This document shows positions 4,920 to 5,555 of a DNA stretch of 5,555 nucleotides, in pieces. This DNA comes from Bacillota bacterium (GTDB taxonomy: Bacteria; Bacillota; Clostridia; Christensenellales; CAG-138), in assembly GCA_016288175.1 (NCBI GenBank), contig JAEEYN010000120.1, forward strand, positions 1 through 5,555, read 5' to 3'. Positions within the stretch are counted from its first letter, which is position 1. Each line of letters starts with the position of its first letter. The position numbers and the translations under genes are program-made. A model generated the notes under the pieces. The model had not been told where the DNA came from. It did not search any database and was given only the letters and a program-made list of their open reading frames with translations.

Positions 4920-5555
4920 ATTCAGCCAGAGCCGCAGCGCAGGCCGCGAACGCTTTCGCCGTCCGCATCTCCGGCTCGCTGAAATGCCCACCCTCGTTCC
5001 ATTCAAGGCGGAAGGGCGTTCCGGCGGAGGCAAGCAGTTCGCTTTGGCGGATCAGGTTTTCCTCAACGCGCCGCATGGTCGGGTTTTTCGTGATCTTTTC
5101 CCTGTTGCCGAGGCTCAGATAGACGAAATCGGCGTTCGGTTTCCGTCCGTTTATGAATTCGATCCAGCCGGGGAACCAGACCGAGGGCGATGCCGCCGCC
5201 GCTGCGCAGAACCTTCCGGATGAATACGCGCACCAGAGCGCGAACAGCGCCGCGAGGGAATAGCCGCCGACCGTCGTTTTTGCTTCGCGTGGAAGGCCGA
5301 GCGCTTTCATGCAGGCGGGTATGAACTCGTTTTCGATGAAGGCAAGCGTTTCAGCCGCGCCGCTTCCGAAGGGCGTTTTGCCGAAGACGGGCGGCGCCTC
5401 CCAGGGCGAAAGCTCCGCGTTCCAATCCGCAACCGGGAACGCGGCGAAGGCGAAGGACGTTTCCGTGCGCTCCGCGATGAGCTCCGCCTCCCGTTCGAGC
5501 AGCGGAAGCTCGTTCGTATCCGCCGGCTGGATCAGCAGCAGCTCCGCGCCGGGAC
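4918..5555 (-). CDS. Alpha/beta-hydrolase-fold putative esterase, 3' part (N-terminus outside window)
   Basis: The minus-strand frame is open from the window edge to TAA at 4918-4920, giving 211 residues. The ATG at 5310 is internal, because conserved sequence continues upstream (VADWNAELSPWEAPPVFGK). The fold is an alpha/beta hydrolase of the putative esterase (esterase D-like) type. The nucleophile elbow is GGYSLAALFALW with the likely catalytic Ser at visible residue 99. The conserved AAAAASPSVWFPGW follows, and the catalytic His is in WNEGGHFSEP (visible residue 190). The acid is less clear: YLSLGNREK has Asn150 where my memory of related clostridial proteins suggests Asp. The elbow also ends in Ala rather than the usual Gly of GxSxG. 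No signal peptide can be assessed. Family members are usually around 240 residues, so some 20-30 are probably missing. The substrate is unknown, and relatives are generally annotated only as hydrolases. Confidence 0.85.
   Translation of the reverse strand, partial: PGAELLLIQPADTNELPLLEREAELIAERTETSFAFAAFPVADWNAELSPWEAPPVFGKTPFGSGAAETLAFIENEFIPACMKALGLPREAKTTVGGYSLAALFALWCAYSSGRFCAAAAASPSVWFPGWIEFINGRKPNADFVYLSLGNREKITKNPTMRRVEENLIRQSELLASAGTPFRLEWNEGGHFSEPEMRTAKAFAACAAALAE

Noticed and set aside
4918..5310. The esterase starting at the ATG at 5310
   Set aside because: The frame stays open to the window edge and the upstream translation carries family-like sequence (DWNAELSPWEAPPVFGK), so this Met is internal.

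Overview
The window looks like chromosomal DNA from a fairly GC-rich member of the Firmicutes, most likely a gut-type Clostridia. The reasons are strong AGGAGG-type ribosome binding sites before nearly every gene, short AT-rich intergenic gaps with textbook rho-independent hairpins, a short clostridial-type CobU-like protein, and a HAMP-less clostridial-style sensor kinase. I cannot name a genus. Nothing suggests a phage, plasmid, insertion sequence, CRISPR array or RNA gene.

Layout. (1) Positions 1-940, plus strand: the 3' end of a cobinamide kinase/guanylyltransferase (CobU) family gene, overlapping by 4 bases a histidine phosphatase that is probably the alpha-ribazole phosphatase CobC. This is the tail of a cobalamin nucleotide-loop assembly operon. 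It ends at a hairpin (944-979) that can also serve the convergent gene. (2) Positions 994-1703, minus strand: a cytoplasmic SIMPL/DUF541 protein with its own extended -10 promoter. (3) Positions 1738-2481, minus strand: a signal-peptide-bearing, low-complexity, membrane-anchored protein with GEPPQG repeats, ended by its own hairpin. (4) Positions 2482-2754: a divergent control region. (5) Positions 2755-4842, plus strand: an OmpR/PhoB-type response regulator and a sensor histidine kinase, overlapping by 4 bases and followed by a strong terminator. (6) Positions 4852-4919: a tandem array of a 14-bp unit. (7) Positions 4918-5555, minus strand: the 3' part of an alpha/beta-hydrolase-fold putative esterase, cut by the window edge.

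The most interesting part is 1798-4781. A two-component system is transcribed divergently from a predicted surface protein. Between them lie three direct repeats of CGGT spaced 11 and 10 bp, the helical phasing expected of OmpR/PhoB-family binding sites. Seen from the surface-protein gene they sit just upstream of a -10-like hexamer, over a poor -35. The kinase's extracytoplasmic loop also carries a Pro/Gly/Asp/Glu/Lys-rich segment that resembles the surface protein in composition. My inference is that the kinase and regulator sense an envelope condition and switch on the neighbouring surface protein, possibly with autoregulation. This is a testable hypothesis; the sequence does not show it directly.
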